A stretch of 64,000 nt of DNA from DATEGZ01 sp035519535 (lineage in GTDB: Bacteria > Acidobacteriota > Vicinamibacteria > Vicinamibacterales > SCN-69-37). The stretch spans positions 1 through 64,000 of the forward strand of contig DATIWF010000118.1 in NCBI GenBank assembly GCA_035519535.1. Direction: 5' to 3'. Both the position numbers and the translations under genes were made by a program. Within the stretch, counting starts at the first letter, position 1. Each line of letters begins with the position of its first letter. Under the pieces are notes generated by a model. It searched no databases and was not told the DNA's origin. It was given only the letters and a program-made list of their open reading frames with translations. Of this stretch, positions 60,380 to 64,000 are shown piece after piece.

Positions 60380-61378
60380 GTGCCTATCAGAGTGATTCAC
60401 ATCGGACTGGGACCCATCGGCGCGGGCGTCGTGCGCCAGGTGGCGAGCCGCAAGGGCTTCGTGATCGTCGGCGCCGTGGACATCGATCCGGCGAAGGCCG
60501 GCAGGGACCTCGGCGAGGTCTGCAACGTCGGCCGCATCCTGAAGGTGAAAGTGACCGACGACATCGGCAAGACGATCAAAGCGACGCGCCCCGACGTGGC
60601 CGTGCTGTGCACCAGCTCGTCGCTGAAGAAAGTCCTGCCGGAGTTCGAGGCCGTCCTCAAGCTCAAGGTCCCCATCGTGTCGACGACCGAAGAGCTCGCC
60701 TACCCGGTGAAGAGCAACGCCTCGGCGGCGAAGAAGATCGACGCGCTCGCCAAGCGCGCGCGCGTGGCCGTGCTCGGCACCGGCGTGAATCCGGGATTCG
60801 TGATGGACGCGCTGCCGATCGCGCTCACCGGCGTGTGCGAGAGCGTGCGCACGATCGAGGTCGATCGCGTCCAGGACGCGCGCATCCGCCGGCTGCCGTT
60901 CCAGAAGAAGATCGGCGCGGGCCTGACGCGCGAAGAGTTCATGGACAAAGTGAAGGACGGCAGCGTCCGCCACGTCGGCCTCGCCGAGTCGATCACGATG
61001 ATTGGCGACGCGATGGGCTGGAAGCTCGACCGGGTGACTGACGACATCGAGCCGAAGATGGCCGAGAAGCGCGTGACGAGCGACTTCCTCACCGTCGAGC
61101 CCGGCCAGGTCGCGGGCATCGTCCAGGACGGCGTCGGCTACCGCAAGGGCACGCCCGTCATCCGCCTGCACATGGAGGCGTACCTCGGCGCGCCCGAGTC
61201 CTACGACGCCGTGCGCATCGCCGGCAATCCGCCGCTCTCGATGAAGCTCGCCGGCGGCGTCCACGGCGACGTGGCGACCGCGTCGATCACCGTCAACTCG
61301 ATTCCGAAGGTCCTCGCCGCGGCGCCCGGGCTGCGCACCATGCGCGACGTCGCGCTGCCGTCGTTCTTCGGAGGATAG
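60380..61378 (+). CDS. DapB-like NAD(P)-dependent dehydrogenase (2,4-diaminopentanoate dehydrogenase type)
   Basis: 332 residues starting at GTG 60380 with AAGGAG upstream. The Rossmann start RVIHIGLGPIGAGVVRQVAS is followed by DHDP-reductase-like segments (GAVDIDPAKAGRDLGEV, VAVLCTSSSLKKVLPEFEAV, PIVSTTEELAYPV, AVLGTGVNPGFVMDALPIAL). This is the Ord/2,4-diaminopentanoate dehydrogenase group, distinct from true DapB by its length and C-terminus. The substrate is unknown; no ornithine-fermentation genes are near. Confidence 0.82.
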   Translation: MPIRVIHIGLGPIGAGVVRQVASRKGFVIVGAVDIDPAKAGRDLGEVCNVGRILKVKVTDDIGKTIKATRPDVAVLCTSSSLKKVLPEFEAVLKLKVPIVSTTEELAYPVKSNASAAKKIDALAKRARVAVLGTGVNPGFVMDALPIALTGVCESVRTIEVDRVQDARIRRLPFQKKIGAGLTREEFMDKVKDGSVRHVGLAESITMIGDAMGWKLDRVTDDIEPKMAEKRVTSDFLTVEPGQVAGIVQDGVGYRKGTPVIRLHMEAYLGAPESYDAVRIAGNPPLSMKLAGGVHGDVATASITVNSIPKVLAAAPGLRTMRDVALPSFFGG

Positions 61379-61390
61379 GAATGCTCGCCG

Positions 61391-61457
61391 GGTCAGTTCG
61401 TTCCTTGGACCTGACGCACCCGACGTACCTGACGTACCTGACGTACCCGACGTCCGG
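61391..61457. repeat. 9-bp-period repeat (GGGTACGTC type, inverse orientation) with tail
   Basis: Tail GGTCAGTTCGTTCCTTGGACCT (61391-61412) then five 9-bp units GACGCACCC, GACGTACCT, GACGTACCT, GACGTACCC, GACGTCCGG. In reverse complement it reads as the same head-and-tail element seen at 26705 and 47341. It lies between convergent genes. Confidence 0.8.
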
Positions 61458-61458
61458 A

Positions 61459-62997
61459 TCAGGCGTCTGACCGTTTGAAACGATCCACCAGCGCTCCGAG
61501 CAACCCTTCGACCGTGTAGACCGACGGCACGAGCGCGGTCTTGACGCCGAGCTCGGTCGCCGCCGCGGCCGTGACCGGGCCGATCGCAGCCACGACCGTC
61601 GTGTTGAGCAGATCGACGGCCTGCTCCTCCCCGATGAGTGACGCGAAGACCTGCACGGCCGATGGATTGGTGAACGTGACCGCGTCGATCTTGCCCTCGA
61701 GGAGCAGCCGGTAGACGTTCTGGACCGCCGGGGAGTCCGCGGATTCCGGCGCAGCCCGGTACGCGACGAGATCGGTGACCGTGGCGCCGCGGCGCGTCAG
61801 GTCGTCCGCCAGCACGTCTCGCTGCCGGTCGGGGCGCACGACCAGCACCCGCTGGCCGGTCAGCGCGCCCTTGGCGCCGAGCGCCTCGCCGATGCTTTCG
61901 ACGCGGAACTCCGGCACGACGACGTCGGGCTTGATGCCGCTGGCGATGAGCCGCTCGCCGGCCGACGCGCCGACGGCGCACACCGCCACGCGCCCGAGCG
62001 CGCGCAGGTCGCGCGGTCCGCGCGACAGCGCGGCGAAAAACCTGGACACCGCGTTCGCCGACTCGAACACGAGCCAGTCGTACGTGTCCACCGACGCGGC
62101 GGCGCGATCGACCGCCTCCGGATCCTCCGGAGGCGCCAGGCGAAACGTCGGGGCTTCGATCGGCTGGGCGCCGAGGTTCTCGAGACCCTCGACCAGATCC
62201 CGCGCCTGCTCGCGCGTGCGCGTGACGACGATCCGGCGCCCGAAGAGCGGGCGTTCGTCGAACCAGCGCAGGTGATCGCGCAGGCACGCGACCTCGCCGA
62301 CGACCAGGATCGCAGCCTCGCCGTCGGCGCCCGACGACGTGGCCTCGAGCAGCTCCTCGATCGTGCCGGCGACGGTCCGCTGCGCCGGCTGCGTGCCGCG
62401 GTAGATCAACGCCGCCGCCTGGTCGAGCGGCGCGCCATGGTCGACGAGCGCCTGCAGAATGGTCGGGACGACCCGGGCCGCGGCGTAACAGACCAGCGTG
62501 CCATCGAGCTTCGTGACGGCGTCCCAGTCCACATCGGGCAGCGTCTCGGTCTCGCTTTCCTGGCCGCGGAGGAGCAGCAGCGCGTCGCCCGCGCCGGGGT
62601 AGGTGACGGGCACGCCCGCGTAGGCGGTCGCGCCAATCGCGGCCGGCACGCCGGGCACGACCTCGAACGGCACACCCTGCTCGTGCAGGAACAACGCCTC
62701 CTTCGCGCCGCTGTCGAAGACGAACGCGTCGCCCCACTTGAGCCGCGCCACGGTGTGGCCGTCGCGCGCCTTCTCGGCGAGCAGCATCGAGATCGCGTCC
62801 TGCGCGATCTCGCGCTCGGCGGGCGCACCCGCCGCGATGCGCTCCGCGTCAGGCCGCGCCCATCGGAGGACGGCCTCCACTGACCGGTCGTAGACGACGA
62901 CGTCGGCCTCGGCGAGGAGGCGGACGCCGCGCGCGCTGATGAGCCCGGGATCGCCCGGACCGGCGCCGATGATGAACACGCGGCCGGAGGGGGTCAC
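61459..62997 (-). CDS. CobA-HemD fusion: uroporphyrinogen-III C-methyltransferase and uroporphyrinogen-III synthase
   Basis: 512 residues. Residues 1-245 are SUMT (VFIIGAGPGDPGLISARGVR, ADVVVYDRSV, FEVVPGVPAAIGATAYAGVP, RGTQPAQRTVAGTIEEL). Residues about 258-512 are HemD (GRRIVVTRTREQARDLVEGL, YDWLVFESANAVSRFF, VAVCAVGASAGERL, VTFTNPSAVQVFASL, AIGPVTAAAATELGV). The fusion feeds precorrin-2, and so siroheme or cobalamin, as well as heme. Some SUMT positions deviate (for example AYAGVPVTYPGAGDALLLL), so methyltransferase activity may be lowered. GTG 62997 overlaps the VWA stop as GTGA. Confidence 0.92.
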   Translation of the reverse strand: MTPSGRVFIIGAGPGDPGLISARGVRLLAEADVVVYDRSVEAVLRWARPDAERIAAGAPAEREIAQDAISMLLAEKARDGHTVARLKWGDAFVFDSGAKEALFLHEQGVPFEVVPGVPAAIGATAYAGVPVTYPGAGDALLLLRGQESETETLPDVDWDAVTKLDGTLVCYAAARVVPTILQALVDHGAPLDQAAALIYRGTQPAQRTVAGTIEELLEATSSGADGEAAILVVGEVACLRDHLRWFDERPLFGRRIVVTRTREQARDLVEGLENLGAQPIEAPTFRLAPPEDPEAVDRAAASVDTYDWLVFESANAVSRFFAALSRGPRDLRALGRVAVCAVGASAGERLIASGIKPDVVVPEFRVESIGEALGAKGALTGQRVLVVRPDRQRDVLADDLTRRGATVTDLVAYRAAPESADSPAVQNVYRLLLEGKIDAVTFTNPSAVQVFASLIGEEQAVDLLNTTVVAAIGPVTAAAATELGVKTALVPSVYTVEGLLGALVDRFKRSDA

Positions 62998-63917
62998 CGG
63001 TCCGCCGCCGGAGCGAAGTAGCCGCTGCGCGTGCGGGCCGCCGTGTCCGGCCGGTTCACGCGCACCGCGATCCTGCGCCACGTCCCGTCGTGCTTCCGGT
63101 TCTTCGAGACGAAGCCGAGCACGTACTGATTCGACAGCTCGTCGGCGACCTTCTGGTACACGCCGGACAGCTGCGCAAGGTCCTCGACGAAGAACGCCCA
63201 CCCGCCCGTTTCCTGGGCGAGCGTGCGCATGACGAAGTCGCCCTGGCTGAACCCCTTGTGCGGGCCGTCCTCCTTGGCGTGCAGCGCGATCCCGTAGATC
63301 AGCGCTTCGGCCCGCTTCGCCTCGTCGAGCACGTCGTCGTACGTCTTGAGGCTGGCGGTGTCCTCGCCGTCCGAGAGCACGATGATGGCCTGGCGCCGGA
63401 TGTCGTCGGACGCCACCCCGGGCGCGCGCGCCAGGTCGCGGAGCGCGATGTAGATCGCGTCATACAGCGCGGTCGATCCGCCGGCCTCGGTCTTGTGGAT
63501 CGCGGCCTCGAGCGCGGGGACGTCGTGCGTGAACCCCTGCAGGATGCTCTCGTGGTTGTCGAAGTCGATGACTTCCGCGAGGTCACGCGCGCCCAGCCGG
63601 CGCGCGAATCCCACGGCCGCCTCCTTGGCAATGGCCAGCTTCGATTCCATGCTCGTGCTCGAGTCGATCAGCATGGAGAGCGCGATGGGCTGACGCTCGC
63701 CCGAGAAGAGCGAGATGTCCTGCGGCACGCCGTCCTCGAAGATCTGGAAGTCCTCGCGGTGGAGGCCGGTGACGAAATGCTGCGCGGCATCGGTGACCGT
63801 GACGCTGAGCTGGACGGTGTCGGTCCCGCCGCGAAAGACCTGTGGCCGCGCCCGCGCCGTCGTCGAGGCGGCCGCGACGAGCGCGCCCACGAGCAGGCAG
63901 CGGGCGGCGCCGGTCAT
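62994..63917 (-). CDS. Exported VWA-domain protein (acidobacterial VWFA-related type)
   Basis: 307 residues from ATG 63917. A signal peptide (GAARCLLVGALVAAASTTARA) precedes VQLSVTVTDAAQHFVTGLHR and EDFQIFEDGVPQDISLFSGE, the characteristic preface of acidobacterial VWFA-related proteins. The VWA domain has the MIDAS DSSTS (SMLIDSSTSMESKL), TALYDAI and VLSDGEDT. These may be surface adhesion or sensor proteins. ATGA overlap with the upstream gene sets the start. Confidence 0.9.
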   Translation of the reverse strand: MTGAARCLLVGALVAAASTTARARPQVFRGGTDTVQLSVTVTDAAQHFVTGLHREDFQIFEDGVPQDISLFSGERQPIALSMLIDSSTSMESKLAIAKEAAVGFARRLGARDLAEVIDFDNHESILQGFTHDVPALEAAIHKTEAGGSTALYDAIYIALRDLARAPGVASDDIRRQAIIVLSDGEDTASLKTYDDVLDEAKRAEALIYGIALHAKEDGPHKGFSQGDFVMRTLAQETGGWAFFVEDLAQLSGVYQKVADELSNQYVLGFVSKNRKHDGTWRRIAVRVNRPDTAARTRSGYFAPAADR

Positions 63918-64000
63918 TCCTTGCCCCAACGGGGCGCCCAGAGCTTCACGTCCTTGCGCGTGACCTCGACCTCCATCTGCTTCGGCGGAATCAGCGCTTC
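63914..64000 (-). CDS. C-terminal fragment of an upstream coding sequence (5' part beyond window)
   Basis: Twenty-nine codons are visible, ending KLWAPRWGKE-stop, with TGA overlapping the VWA ATG. The preceding residues read EALIPPKQMEVEVTRKDVK. The length and ATGA coupling show a real gene in the same operon; the family cannot be judged from this fragment. Confidence 0.7.
   Translation of the reverse strand, partial: EALIPPKQMEVEVTRKDVKLWAPRWGKE

Noticed and set aside
60218..62737. 839-codon minus-strand frame spanning the DapB-like gene and the CobA-HemD gene
   Set aside because: It is out of frame with CobA-HemD and antisense to the DapB-like gene; no domain signature.
1..64000. Defence island, prophage, integrative element or secondary-metabolite cluster
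   Set aside because: I found no integrase, transposase, toxin-antitoxin, restriction, CRISPR-Cas, phage structural, PKS or NRPS genes; gene content is metabolic and envelope-related.

Overview
The window looks like chromosomal DNA of a high-GC Acidobacteriota, most likely class Vicinamibacteria (old subdivision 6). The inference rests on gene content: three giant two-module MacB-like 'orphan' permeases (ADOP type), two of them directly behind a PadR regulator; a TonB receptor with an N-terminal carboxypeptidase-regulatory-like domain; many secreted proteins with Gly/Arg-rich linkers; and dense, mostly coding sequence in short mixed-strand operons. I see no rRNA, tRNA, CRISPR array, transposase, integrase or phage gene, so this reads as ordinary core and accessory chromosome.

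Layout. 1-7.3 kb: 3'-truncated TonB receptor, GNAT-like enzyme, GT-C glycosyltransferase/TPR protein, glucokinase, BRCT-MerR-TPR protein. 7.3-13 kb (minus): two methyltransferases, a DEAD-box helicase with infA, and a three-domain acyl-CoA synthetase/ACP/PlsC protein. 13-20 kb: tandem dienelactone hydrolases, outer-membrane barrel, threonine dehydratase-like enzyme, PadR plus ADOP permease. 20-24 kb: fluoride riboswitch with crcB, a DUF2207-LemA pair and small conserved proteins. 23.9-26.6 kb (minus): ba3-type cytochrome oxidase operon (YgbA-like, subunits IIa, II, I). 26.9-32 kb: BNR-repeat exoprotein and a sulfatase-like phosphohydrolase, convergent. 32-44 kb: methyltransferases, second PadR-ADOP pair, an ICMT-PAP2-Lgt triple fusion coupled to a lipocalin-like protein, cupin, third ADOP permease. 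44-50 kb: CCA-adding enzyme, SDR, M20 peptidase, proline dehydrogenase, PlsB-like acyltransferase. 50-58 kb: glutamate dehydrogenase, peptidyl-prolyl isomerase, fRMsr-like GAF protein, transketolase, a beta-propeller/gamma-glutamyltransferase fusion. 58-64 kb: NAD synthetase, membrane protein, a dihydrodipicolinate-reductase-like dehydrogenase, CobA-HemD fusion, VWA protein and the tail of one more gene.

The most unusual signal is not a gene. Almost every intergenic gap holds short degenerate tandem repeats with a strict 7-bp period (for example GGCAGAA, GAAGCCA, GGCACTG, GCACCTA units) or a 9-bp period (GGGTACGTC with a conserved tail; ATGAAGGAC; CACGAAGNN). They are often in inverted pairs between convergent genes, where they could act as terminators. 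In several places the same repeats run into coding sequence: they form the last codons of some genes, two linkers of the acyl-CoA synthetase fusion, and the signal-peptide region of the peptidyl-prolyl isomerase. They resemble the heptanucleotide STRR repeats known from cyanobacteria and deserve genome-wide analysis.
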